This document shows, in pieces, positions 16,891-25,059 of a DNA stretch of 46,085 bases (position 1 is its first letter; each line of letters starts with the position of its first letter). The translations under genes were made by a program, and so were the position numbers. The notes beneath the pieces were generated by a model. It worked only from the letters and a program-made list of their open reading frames with translations. It did no database searches and was not told the origin of the DNA. The DNA comes from Bacteroidia bacterium (GTDB taxonomy: Bacteria > Bacteroidota > Bacteroidia > UBA4408), in assembly GCA_014376525.1 (NCBI GenBank), contig JACMRI010000121.1, forward strand, positions 1 to 46,085, given 5' to 3'.

Positions 16891-18069
16891 TTATTTGTAG
16901 TTATACACTTGTGTAAGTATAGCTACATCAATAGGTGTAAGCTCCATACCACGGCGTGCATATACTCGTGTGGCTATTTCTATGGCCTTATCTAACCTAA
17001 AGGTTTCGCTATCGGTTATGCCTCCCCATGTGTAGCTTGGTACATAAGTAGACGGAAATCCTGGACCAAATATATTAGCACATACGCCTACTACAGTACC
17101 AGTGTTAAACATGGTGTTTATGGCGCATTTACTATGATCTCCCATTATTAGTCCGCAAAACTGCAGTTCAGTATCTTGGTAGTTTTGTACCGTATAATTG
17201 TATAGTTTTACGTTGCCATAATTGTTTTTTAGGTTTGAATTATTCGTATCGGCCCCTAAGTTGCACCATTCGCCAATTACCGAATTACCTAAAAAACCAT
17301 CGTGGGCTTTATTACTATAGCCTATTATTACTGAGTTATTTATTTCTCCTCCCACCTTGCTATGCGGACCTATAGTAGTTGCTCCATATATTTTAGTACC
17401 CAGTTTTAATGCAGAGTTTGCGCACAAAGCAAACGGACCTCTTACTATACTTCCCTCCATTACCTCAGCATCAACGCCAATGTATATAGGTCCTGTAGAA
17501 GCATTTAAAATACTACACTCTACCGTTGCCCCTTGCGCTATAAATATATTGTGCGGTGCAATACATGTATTAGTAGGTGATATTGGTTGCGATGCTTTAC
17601 CTTTGGTTAATAGTGCAAAGTCGTTGCGAAGTTCTAAATCATTATACGTAAATATGTTATTGGGGCGTTGCAATAATGTAAATGATTGGGTAGTGTTTTG
17701 TATTAAAAATGGTGTTATACTTAATGTACTAGCAAACGTCTTGGCATTAGTTTCGTTGGCTCTTACAGCTATCCAAGTATTGTGTGTGGCATCTATTAAA
17801 ACAGTATTAATTGCTAATGTTTTAATTTCATTTACCAATGCTTCGTTAGGGCATACGCAGGCATTAATTATGTAATTATCTGAGGTGTAAATGGCGTGGA
17901 ATTTTTCGCTCAAATAATGCTGCGTTATATAACTACTTTGAGCAAAAAAATACATTTCGTACTTTTCTTTAATTGTTAATATGCCTATGCGCAAGTCGGC
18001 AACTGGACGTGTAAATACCAGTGGTAATAAGTGATTGCGCTGTGCGCTATCGTGCAATAAAATATTCAT
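16891..18069 (-). CDS. GlmU family protein (Bacteroidota-type nucleotidyltransferase with left-handed beta-helix)
   Basis: A 392-residue protein of the lineage-specific GlmU-like family. The N-terminus MNILLHDSAQRNHLLPLVFT followed by RPVADLRIGILTIKEKYE is the hallmark of this group. Residues about 1-170 form the degenerate nucleotidyltransferase-like domain, and residues about 180-380 are hexapeptide repeats building a left-handed beta-helix (IYIGVDAEVMEGSIVRGPFA, then IIGYSNKAHDGFLGNSVIG), as in N-acetyltransferases of UDP-GlcNAc synthesis. It probably supplies UDP-GlcNAc or a related nucleotide sugar for the envelope. It lies between the YwqK-like gene (gap 15 nt) and the amidohydrolase (gap 10 nt) in one operon. 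Confidence 0.9.
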   Translation of the reverse strand: MNILLHDSAQRNHLLPLVFTRPVADLRIGILTIKEKYEMYFFAQSSYITQHYLSEKFHAIYTSDNYIINACVCPNEALVNEIKTLAINTVLIDATHNTWIAVRANETNAKTFASTLSITPFLIQNTTQSFTLLQRPNNIFTYNDLELRNDFALLTKGKASQPISPTNTCIAPHNIFIAQGATVECSILNASTGPIYIGVDAEVMEGSIVRGPFALCANSALKLGTKIYGATTIGPHSKVGGEINNSVIIGYSNKAHDGFLGNSVIGEWCNLGADTNNSNLKNNYGNVKLYNYTVQNYQDTELQFCGLIMGDHSKCAINTMFNTGTVVGVCANIFGPGFPSTYVPSYTWGGITDSETFRLDKAIEIATRVYARRGMELTPIDVAILTQVYNYK

Positions 18070-18084
18070 TGAGCTATGCTAAAG

Positions 18085-19020
18085 TTACTTAACCTCTTCG
18101 GTTTTTACAACACCGCCGTTTTTGTAGGTTTGTGTACGTACAAGTTTATCTCCTTCATAAAAGTAGCGTTTACCATCCCACAATTTATAGTTTTTAAACA
18201 CACCATCTTGCTCTAATTGTTTGTTTTTATTAAATAATTTACTTTGTCCGTTTTCTACCAAGGATGCTGCTTTAGGCACTACTTTTTCTACCACTACAGG
18301 CACTTCAACCTTAACCTCTTCTTTTATTATTACTTTTTTCTCTTCTACTTTAACTTCGGCAGGAGCTTTTATAGTTAGTTTACGTTTATTGTTAGGGTCT
18401 GGCTTGCCTGAGTCTTCTATGCTTTTAACCGACGCTTCGTCCATTTTACCGCCATTAAAATTCTTTGTACTTTTTAAGGCTCCCGAGTAATAAAATTCTT
18501 TTTGTTCGCCGTTTTCTTTACCTCCATCCCATTTACCTTCTATCATGGTGTAGCCATTGTCATGAAAATATTTTTGTTCGCCCTCACGTTTACCATCATC
18601 ACTGTATTTCCAATCGTAAAATAGCTGCCCGTTTTCATAATACATTTTGTACTCCCCTACCCATTTGTTGTTTTCCCACATTCCTTCTTCGGCAAGTTGC
18701 CCATTTTCGTGAAAAAATTTAGCATAACCTTTGGGTCTATTATTTTCGTAAGTAATTTCGCTTTTGGTTTTTGATGTAGGGAAATAAGCCTTCCAAACAC
18801 CTGTTTTTTTGCTCGCTACATACTTCCCTTCCTCCACTGTTTGATCGTCGCGGTAGCCTGGTAATTTTTTGGTGCTGTTTTTTACTACCCATTTTCCCTG
18901 GCGCAAATTGTTTACGTCCATGGCGTTAATTGTGTCTTTTCCATCCATATCAAAGGTTTGGGCAAACACTGAAGTAAACATAATTGATAGAAATACAGAA
19001 AGAATATATTTTGAAAGCAT
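18085..19020 (-). CDS. Secreted MORN-variant (YwqK-like) repeat protein
   Basis: A 311-residue exported protein. The ATG at 19020 is used in place of a TTG at 19050 because MLSKYILSVFLSIMFTSVFA is then a clean signal peptide. Residues about 30-200 carry tandem MORN-variant repeats (YKMYYENGQLFYDWKYSDDG, EQKYFHDNGYTMIEGKW, KFFHENGQLAEEGMWENN) of the family named YwqK antitoxin in databases. A Lys/Glu/Val-rich linker (KVEEKKVIIKEEVKVEVPVV) follows, then a last MORN-like unit (GKRYFYEGDKLVRTQTYKNG). The antitoxin label comes from distant homologues; with a signal peptide and no toxin adjacent, it is more likely a periplasmic structural or binding protein. First gene of the operon with GlmU-like and amidohydrolase. 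Confidence 0.88.
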   Translation of the reverse strand: MLSKYILSVFLSIMFTSVFAQTFDMDGKDTINAMDVNNLRQGKWVVKNSTKKLPGYRDDQTVEEGKYVASKKTGVWKAYFPTSKTKSEITYENNRPKGYAKFFHENGQLAEEGMWENNKWVGEYKMYYENGQLFYDWKYSDDGKREGEQKYFHDNGYTMIEGKWDGGKENGEQKEFYYSGALKSTKNFNGGKMDEASVKSIEDSGKPDPNNKRKLTIKAPAEVKVEEKKVIIKEEVKVEVPVVVEKVVPKAASLVENGQSKLFNKNKQLEQDGVFKNYKLWDGKRYFYEGDKLVRTQTYKNGGVVKTEEVK

Positions 19021-19268
19021 ATTAAATGAATGGTAAATAAGGGATAACAATTGCTAACAAACATAAAAAATAAACATTAGTATTCCAAATTAGGTTTACA
19101 ATTGTTTTTAAACACGTTTTGATTAAAACTTTAAAGTGTGTTTTAAGTGTTAGTTGAAACAAAAAAAAAGTTTTTGGCTAAAGCAATTTATATTTTATTA
19201 CAACTTATGCGCTAAAGAGAAAAGTGATGGATAACAAAGCAAGTAATCATCAAATGAGCTGAGTGATA

Positions 19269-21284
19269 TTATTGCTTCATTTTTTCAATACCTTCTATAA
19301 GCCACGTTTGGTATGCCTTGGCGTTAGGGTCATAGTGTTTTGGTGCGTTTAACATTTGCTCGTTATTATCAAGCAATATGTACATAGGTTGTGTGTTTGT
19401 TTTATAAACTGATGCTTGTAAGTAGCTCCATTTATTGCCAATAGTTTTAATGGTAAAATCTCTGTCGCCCAATTTTTTTATGGTTTGTTCAGCAGCTGGC
19501 AATTCGGTTTTATCATCTACATACAAACTTACCAATACCACGTCACTACGCAATAGTTTATCTATTTCGGGCTGTTTCCATACACTATTTTCCATTTTAC
19601 GGCAGTTTACACATGCCCAACCCGTAAAGTCTATCATAAGCGGTTTTTGTTGTTTTTTAGCTTCTTTTAATGCTTCATCATAATCGTGGTAACAAGGCAA
19701 ATTATTAGGGCAATGTTCTTTTTGCGTAGTTGCCACAGTATTTACTGTAGCTATGTTATTGTTACCGCTCATGGTTGCTTCGCTGTAAAAATCGGGAGGA
19801 GGAAAACCCGCTATTAATTGCAGAGGTGCATTGCTTGTTAAACCTGGTATTAAATACACAGTAAACGAAAAACTAATTATTGCAAATAACAAACGAGGTA
19901 CACTTATAAATTTTAATTCACTATCGTGCGCTGTTTTAAATACTCCTAGCAAATAAGCAGTAAGTAACCCAAATACTGCAATCCAAATACTTAAAAACAC
20001 CTCACGTGTAATATAGCCAGCTTGGGTAACTAGGTCGGCATTACTTAAGAATTTCAATGCTAAGGCAATTTCTAAAAAACCCAATACAACTTTAACAGAG
20101 TTTAACCAACCGCCTGATTTTGGTAATGAATTTAACCAACCTGGGAATGCTGCAAATAAACCAAACGGTAAAGCTAATGCGCTACCAAAGCCCAACATTA
20201 CCCAAAAAGGACCGCTAATAGCACCACTCGTAGCACTATCCACAAGCACAGAACCAACAATAGGACCTGTACAACTAAACGATACTAATGATAAACTAAA
20301 TGCCATAAAGAAAATACCTATTAACCCGCCTCTGTCGGACTGAGCGTCCATTTTATTTACAAACGATGAGGGCAACACAATTTCGAACGCACCCAAAAAA
20401 GATAGTGCAAATACTATGAGCAATACAAAAAATGCAATATTAAAATAAACGTTGGTACTAAGAGCGTTTAAGGCATCGGGGCCAAATAGTTTGGATACAC
20501 CCAAGCCTAGTGTTAAATATATGAATATAATAGAAGCGGCGTACAACAATGCATTACTGATGCCTTTTGCACGCGTTTTACTACGCTTTGTGAAAAAACT
20601 TACCGTCATAGGTATCATAGGGAATACACAGGGTGTAAGCAATGCTGCTAATCCAGCTATAAAACCTTCTACTAACAACCCCCATGATGAACGCGTTTTT
20701 TCGGGAGGTGTAGTGTTGTTATTTTCAATATTTGTTTGTGACATTTCTGTTGTATCTTCAATGCCTGAAGCATTAGTTACAACAGTATTTTGCACACTTG
20801 TATCAATAACATTTAACGTTTCGGTTGCGCCTTCTACAGGTATACTAAATTGTATTATTTCGGGAGGAGAGCATGCTACAGTATCGCACGCCATAAACTC
20901 TAATTCGCCAGTTATAATTTGCTTACCTTTAGATAAAACCTCTATCTCTTGAGTAAATACGGGCTTACCCTCGTGGGTAATTAAATAACTGTCTATAAGG
21001 TCGTCGTACTCCTTGTGTGGCTTAGGTTCAGTGACAGTACCTATTAGTTTTATGTTGGCATTTTTTGTAAAGGTAATATGTGTTTTTACACCCGCACCTT
21101 CGGGTTGCTTTATACTGTATATGTGCCAATATTTATCTATGATAGCGGTAAATTTTAACGTAGCTCTATTGCCTGTGCTTTGCGCTGAGCCAAACGTCCA
21201 TTTAACAGGAGATTTTATTTGTGCTTGTGTAGTTATTGCAAATAAAAAAAATGCAAGTGTGGTACTTAATAGGTGCTTTGTCAT
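19269..21284 (-). CDS. dsbD: Thiol:disulfide interchange protein DsbD
   Basis: A 671-residue inner-membrane protein that carries electrons from cytosolic thioredoxin to the periplasm. A signal peptide (ending TTQAQ) precedes an N-terminal DsbD-alpha-like domain (about 25-155), including the Cys pair in FMACDTVACSPPEI. The membrane domain of about eight helices contains both key cysteines in LLTPCVFPMIPMTVSFF and SFSCTGPIVGSVLVDS. The C-terminal thioredoxin-like domain has the active site GWACVNCRKMENSVW (CxxC) and a cis-Pro-like segment TQPMYILLD. The central domain is extended by a loop with a CPNNLPCYHDYD motif. It is transcribed alone, with about 220 bp on each side free of genes. Confidence 0.95.
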   Translation of the reverse strand: MTKHLLSTTLAFFLFAITTQAQIKSPVKWTFGSAQSTGNRATLKFTAIIDKYWHIYSIKQPEGAGVKTHITFTKNANIKLIGTVTEPKPHKEYDDLIDSYLITHEGKPVFTQEIEVLSKGKQIITGELEFMACDTVACSPPEIIQFSIPVEGATETLNVIDTSVQNTVVTNASGIEDTTEMSQTNIENNNTTPPEKTRSSWGLLVEGFIAGLAALLTPCVFPMIPMTVSFFTKRSKTRAKGISNALLYAASIIFIYLTLGLGVSKLFGPDALNALSTNVYFNIAFFVLLIVFALSFLGAFEIVLPSSFVNKMDAQSDRGGLIGIFFMAFSLSLVSFSCTGPIVGSVLVDSATSGAISGPFWVMLGFGSALALPFGLFAAFPGWLNSLPKSGGWLNSVKVVLGFLEIALALKFLSNADLVTQAGYITREVFLSIWIAVFGLLTAYLLGVFKTAHDSELKFISVPRLLFAIISFSFTVYLIPGLTSNAPLQLIAGFPPPDFYSEATMSGNNNIATVNTVATTQKEHCPNNLPCYHDYDEALKEAKKQQKPLMIDFTGWACVNCRKMENSVWKQPEIDKLLRSDVVLVSLYVDDKTELPAAEQTIKKLGDRDFTIKTIGNKWSYLQASVYKTNTQPMYILLDNNEQMLNAPKHYDPNAKAYQTWLIEGIEKMKQ

Positions 21285-21425
21285 GGTGAGAGGTGTTAAA
21301 TTTATTATGGTTCAAAATAAGCATTATTTACATTGAAACTACGTAACTGTTGTTACACTAACTTAGATTGAAAATTACATATAGTTTGTACGTAAGATAA
21401 CAACAGTAAAAATAGCATAAATTAA

Positions 21426-21457
21426 TTTGACTATCCTAAACTATTTACATAGGTTTG
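21426..21457 (+). promoter_or_regulatory. Promoter of the GH75-like/T9SS gene pair
   Basis: TTTG at 21426-21429, a 20-nt spacer, then TAGGTTTG at 21450-21457: both halves of the Bacteroidetes consensus at the right distance. Transcription would begin near 21463 with a leader of about 29 nt. Confidence 0.65.
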
Positions 21458-21491
21458 AATAGTTATTACTAGCAACTAAAAATTTTACACC

Positions 21492-22337
21492 ATGAAAATA
21501 GTTTACCTAAAATGGAATGTGTTAAGTACAATTATACTATTGAGCGCCTGCCAAAAAACAGAGCTGTTGCAAAACCTAAGTATGAATAACAATGCTAGCA
21601 AACTAGCTGCAAATGCAAAAAACACAAGTGCTACAACGGCAGTAGGCAATTCGTCGCCTACCCCTACTGTATATCCTAAAACAACTATTGCTACCGTAGC
21701 TACCATCCCTGTGTATAAATTAAGCAATTACAATTGCGTATTGTACAAAGCAGGTTTTGCGGTTGACGCCGATGGTTCGCCCAATGCGTATGGGCCTAAC
21801 AATAGTGGTTTGGATTATACCGCAAATGCAGGCAGCACAGGCAATTGGTGGGGTGTAGTTACTGATAATAGCGGGAATCCTATTATACAAACCGCCACCG
21901 ACCCATCACCTGGTATGTATGTATCTACTACATCGTTGGTAAATAGTTCGTACGTTACTACCAACCCTTTGCGTTACGTAAATTCGGAAACCGTTCCTTA
22001 TTTTGTTATACCCACAGCAGTAAGAAACACAGGTAGTATAACCATTGGCGATATTGCATTTGTGTATAACAAAAACAACAAGAAGGGGTGTTACGCTATA
22101 TATGCCGACTCGGGCCCTGCGGGTAGTTTAGGCGAAGGGTCTATTTATTTGGCTACGCAATTGGGTTTAAATGCAAGTCCTAAAAACGGTGGCACATCAA
22201 CAAAAATAATAGAGTATATTATTTTTCCTGGTACAGGTTTTGGACAAGGAACTATACCTACGCTTACCAAAATAAACAACATAGGAGCTGCTAATATGAA
22301 AAAATTAGGAGGTGTAGAATTAACCAAAACATTATAA
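21492..22337 (+). CDS. GH75 chitosanase-like lipoprotein
   Basis: A 281-residue lipoprotein. The N-terminus MKIVYLKWNVLSTIILLSAC has a lipobox with Cys20, followed by a Thr/Asn/Ser-rich linker to about residue 75. The rest fits glycoside hydrolase family 75 (endo-chitosanases): FAVDADGSPNAYGPNNSGLD, then ETVPYFVIPTAVRN, then DIAFVYNKNNKKGCYAIYAD and GPAGSLGEGSIYLATQLG. Known GH75 enzymes use an Asp and a Glu nine residues apart; Asp206 (YADSGP) and Glu215 (GEGS) here have exactly that spacing. It probably hydrolyses a polysaccharide at the cell surface, though chitosan as substrate is unproven. The family call rests on motifs without a search. A strong promoter precedes it and the next gene begins 6 nt after its stop. 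Confidence 0.75.
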   Translation: MKIVYLKWNVLSTIILLSACQKTELLQNLSMNNNASKLAANAKNTSATTAVGNSSPTPTVYPKTTIATVATIPVYKLSNYNCVLYKAGFAVDADGSPNAYGPNNSGLDYTANAGSTGNWWGVVTDNSGNPIIQTATDPSPGMYVSTTSLVNSSYVTTNPLRYVNSETVPYFVIPTAVRNTGSITIGDIAFVYNKNNKKGCYAIYADSGPAGSLGEGSIYLATQLGLNASPKNGGTSTKIIEYIIFPGTGFGQGTIPTLTKINNIGAANMKKLGGVELTKTL

Positions 22338-22343
22338 CAAGTT

Positions 22344-23294
22344 ATGAAAACACTACTCCTAATTTTTGTATTGATGAGCGAATTAGCATTGGCACAAAAA
22401 ACATTTACCAACCAAAACAATAACACGCCACCTAACGCTGTAAGTAATCATAAAACAAGCAACACAGCCTACGATACATTAAAACCACCCTCGTTTTCCG
22501 CAGCATGTTATACTACTAATAACACACCCAATACACTTTATTTTACTGATTATTACGCTCCGCGCGATTCGGGTTTTGTAACAGGCAACAACGTATATGG
22601 CGACTTGGAAAAAGCACAATTATACTATAACAGCAACGCACTTACTATTGTGGGATGCTTAGCAATGGTAAGGATTGCCTCGTCGGGGAATAACGCATTG
22701 GTAGGTAGTTTAATAAAAATATATGATGTAAATGGCAACGGAAAACCTGGTGTATTGTTGGGGACAAGTAATTTTATAGCACAACATTCGTTAGTAAATA
22801 ATGCGTATAACACATTTACTTTTACACCTGCTATAAATGTTGCTACCGACTTTTTTGTGAGTTATGTATTACCCAACAATGCAGGCGATACCACAGGCAT
22901 TTATAGTACCTACAGCAATTGCCATTCATCACAAATACTAGCTGTAGAAAAAGCCGTTGATAATAGTTGGGGTACAATACGAGGTAACTGGAATTTTCCT
23001 ACAAGTGTAGATATTGATTTGGCACTCCTACCTTTGTTACCAAATACTACAACAACAATTGATGAAAATACCGTTAACCAACTTAATTATACTATTACGG
23101 CCACATCACTTATAGTTAATACAAGCAATAGAAATGCACGCATAAGTGTGTATGACATGTTGGGAAACTTAGTTATAAACACTACACTTACTACTAGCCA
23201 TATAAACATAGCCGCATTAAATTCGGGAATGTATTGTGTGGTACTGCAAGGCAATAACAACGAGGTTTTTAAGGGAAAGTTTGTTAAATGGTAA
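22344..23294 (+). CDS. Secreted protein with type A T9SS sorting domain
   Basis: A 316-residue secreted protein with signal peptide MKTLLLIFVLMSELALAQ. Residues about 55-245 form an unrecognised beta-rich domain; the segment LVGSLIKIYDVNGNGKPGVL suggests a surface beta-sandwich seen in other T9SS cargo. The end is a type A sorting domain (ARISVYDMLGNLVINTTLTT, then IAALNSGMYCVVLQG, ending FKGKFVKW), so the mature protein should cross the outer membrane by the T9SS. It lies 6 nt after the GH75-like lipoprotein gene and is surely cotranscribed, which suggests a linked role in polysaccharide handling, although nothing in its own sequence proves this. Confidence 0.88.
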   Translation: MKTLLLIFVLMSELALAQKTFTNQNNNTPPNAVSNHKTSNTAYDTLKPPSFSAACYTTNNTPNTLYFTDYYAPRDSGFVTGNNVYGDLEKAQLYYNSNALTIVGCLAMVRIASSGNNALVGSLIKIYDVNGNGKPGVLLGTSNFIAQHSLVNNAYNTFTFTPAINVATDFFVSYVLPNNAGDTTGIYSTYSNCHSSQILAVEKAVDNSWGTIRGNWNFPTSVDIDLALLPLLPNTTTTIDENTVNQLNYTITATSLIVNTSNRNARISVYDMLGNLVINTTLTTSHINIAALNSGMYCVVLQGNNNEVFKGKFVKW

Positions 23295-23303
23295 TGAGTG
23301 AAT

Positions 23304-23403
23304 CAATTACGAATTAAAACTATTCTAAAATTTCTCTTTAAAAAATATATAGCCCACGGTTTAAACCGTGGGCTATATATTTTTTAAAGAGAAATTCGTA
23401 ATT
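23304..23403. repeat. 68-bp perfect palindrome with interrupted outer arms (bidirectional terminator or REP-like element)
   Basis: Positions 23329-23362 and 23363-23396 are exact reverse complements (arms of 34 bp, no loop), with core agcccacggtttaaaccgtg ggct. Beyond them, aattacgaatt at 23304-23314 and aattcgtaatt at 23393-23403 form a further matching pair, with a roughly 14-nt insertion on the left side. It lies between the convergent T9SS and ureohydrolase genes and has A and T runs in both arms, so it should end transcription from both sides. It is far longer than the other terminators here. Confidence 0.85.
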
Positions 23404-23406
23404 AAG

Positions 23407-24462
23407 TTAAATTTTTAGACCGTTACTTTTGGCTAATATATTTATCATTCGGTAAAGTATGCGAGCAGCTACATTAGCATCGTATTCGTTGTTTCTAGGT
23501 GCTACTTCGTTAATATCAAAACCTATAATTGTTTTGCCTGAAGCTATCACTAACTCTAACAAATGTAATACCTCCTCGGTTTCAAAACCACCAGATACTG
23601 GCGTGCCTGTGTTAGGGCATAATTTAGGGTCTAATCCATCAATATCAAAACTAACAAATACCTTGTTGGGCAATGCTTTTACTATGTCTTCGTGTATTTT
23701 TTTAATTGATTTACCAGTGTATTGTGCGTGTTTAATATCTTTATCAAAAAAAGTTTTTATACGCCCTTTGCTTGTAGCTATAATTGTATTTTCGGCTTCG
23801 CAATAATCGCGTATGCCTACTTGCACAAGCGTTTTTACTTCTTTTATTTTAAGTGCGTTGTACATAATGCTTGCGTGCGAATATTCAAAACCTTCGTAGG
23901 CGTTACGCAAATCTGCGTGTGCATCTATTTGCAATATACCAAAATCGCCATGTTTTTTGGCCATAGCTTTAAATATACCCAGCGGTGTAGAATGGTCGCC
24001 ACCAAGCCCTACCACTAGCTTGCCAGCGTTTAAATAATTAGATGTTTCTTGCTCTACCCAACTTACCATGTTTTGGCAAGCCTCATTTATAACAGCCTGA
24101 AACTGTATGTTTTCCACACTTTTTTCATCATCGCCATTGCTTAAATTATCTATGTAGGTTTCCACGCCTGAGCGCAAAAGTTTGCTTTGTTTTTTTAGTT
24201 GTGTATTAATGGGAGCCATAGCTACACCTAGTTTCCAAGCGTCTTTAAAAAATGGGTCGTATAAATCTACCTGATACGAGGCGTTAAATATTGCCTTAGG
24301 TCCTTTGCTTGCTCCTGCAGCATAGCTTACAGTTACGTCCCAAGGAATAGGCAGTATAACTATTTGCGATTCTTCAATTGTAAATGGCAAGCCAAATATG
24401 CCATTATTTAAGTTTGCTACGCTGTTAGGATTAAACGATTTTATTTTTAATTTGCGACTCAT
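23407..24462 (-). CDS. Ureohydrolase family enzyme (arginase / agmatinase / formimidoylglutamase)
   Basis: A 351-residue binuclear manganese hydrolase that cleaves a guanidino or formimino group. All metal-binding motifs are present: VVGLGGDHSTPLG, ILQIDAHADLRNAYEGFEYS (DxHxD) and FVSFDIDGLDPKLCPNTGTP (DxD), with the substrate loop YSHASIMYNAL. An N-terminal extension of about 40 residues (FNPNSVANLNNGIFGLPFTI) and the FETEEVLHLLELVI region are typical of the Bacteroidota proteins annotated as arginase or agmatinase. The substrate cannot be decided by sequence alone, and no other polyamine or histidine-degradation gene is adjacent. Transcribed alone; its 3' end abuts the long palindrome. Confidence 0.92.
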   Translation of the reverse strand: MSRKLKIKSFNPNSVANLNNGIFGLPFTIEESQIVILPIPWDVTVSYAAGASKGPKAIFNASYQVDLYDPFFKDAWKLGVAMAPINTQLKKQSKLLRSGVETYIDNLSNGDDEKSVENIQFQAVINEACQNMVSWVEQETSNYLNAGKLVVGLGGDHSTPLGIFKAMAKKHGDFGILQIDAHADLRNAYEGFEYSHASIMYNALKIKEVKTLVQVGIRDYCEAENTIIATSKGRIKTFFDKDIKHAQYTGKSIKKIHEDIVKALPNKVFVSFDIDGLDPKLCPNTGTPVSGGFETEEVLHLLELVIASGKTIIGFDINEVAPRNNEYDANVAARILYRMINILAKSNGLKI

Positions 24463-24561
24463 GTTGTATTGGTTTTTAGTTATGTTTTAATAAATGTAAG
24501 TATAATTGTAAAAAATATGTAAACCGAATTTTAAATTTAATATTTATTGCACGTAATTGTG

Positions 24562-25059
24562 TTATTTTTCTACCCACGAAACATCGGTACACTCGGCTTG
24601 TAATTGCATTATAGTTTTGTTAAATATGGGATGAAGAACATTTGGGGCAATTTCGCATAAGGGTACTAATACAAAATTTCGTTTGTGCAAGTGTGTGTGA
24701 GGAATGGTAAGAATTGTAGAGTGTATTACTTCGTTGTTAAACAATAAAATATCAATATCCAAAGTACGCCCTTGCCACTTATTGTAAGCGGTGCGTGCGC
24801 GCCCAAAATTATGTTCTATACCATTAATAAAATTTAACAATTGTACGGGAGTGTATGTAGTACTTATACAACATACTACATTTAAAAAATGTGCTTGCTC
24901 CGTAATGCCCCAGGGCTGGGTTTTATAAAGGTTTGATGTTTTTATTATGTTACACTTTTCATCAATATCTATAGCCGATAATGCACTATGCACTATTGCT
25001 TGCATATTGCCCATATTGCTCCCTAAAGACAAATAAACAGTATTTACCATAACACTCAT
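24562..25059 (-). CDS. folK: 2-amino-4-hydroxy-6-hydroxymethyldihydropteridine diphosphokinase
   Basis: A 165-residue cytosolic enzyme of folate synthesis that transfers diphosphate from ATP to the hydroxymethyl pterin. HPPK motifs are clear: VYLSLGSNMGNMQAIVHSAL, YKTQPWGITEQAHFLNVVC, RTAYNKWQGRTLDIDILLFN and IPHTHLHKRNFVLVPLCEIA. The length is normal. The ATG at 25059 overlaps the stop of the upstream peptidase gene by 4 bp (ATGA), which indicates translational coupling; a second ATG three codons in is also possible. FolA of the same pathway lies 5 kb away on the other strand, so the pathway genes are dispersed. Confidence 0.95.
   Translation of the reverse strand: MSVMVNTVYLSLGSNMGNMQAIVHSALSAIDIDEKCNIIKTSNLYKTQPWGITEQAHFLNVVCCISTTYTPVQLLNFINGIEHNFGRARTAYNKWQGRTLDIDILLFNNEVIHSTILTIPHTHLHKRNFVLVPLCEIAPNVLHPIFNKTIMQLQAECTDVSWVEK

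Noticed and set aside
17357-17875. 172-residue plus-strand ORF
   Set aside because: Antisense to the GlmU-like gene; its Ala/Ile-rich composition is what the reverse of the hexapeptide repeats gives.
18085-19020. Toxin-antitoxin system from the YwqK antitoxin name
   Set aside because: The protein is exported and no small toxin-like gene is adjacent; the name reflects only the MORN-variant repeat family.
20452-20952. 166-residue plus-strand ORF
   Set aside because: It lies wholly antisense to dsbD, whose motifs are complete; a shadow ORF.
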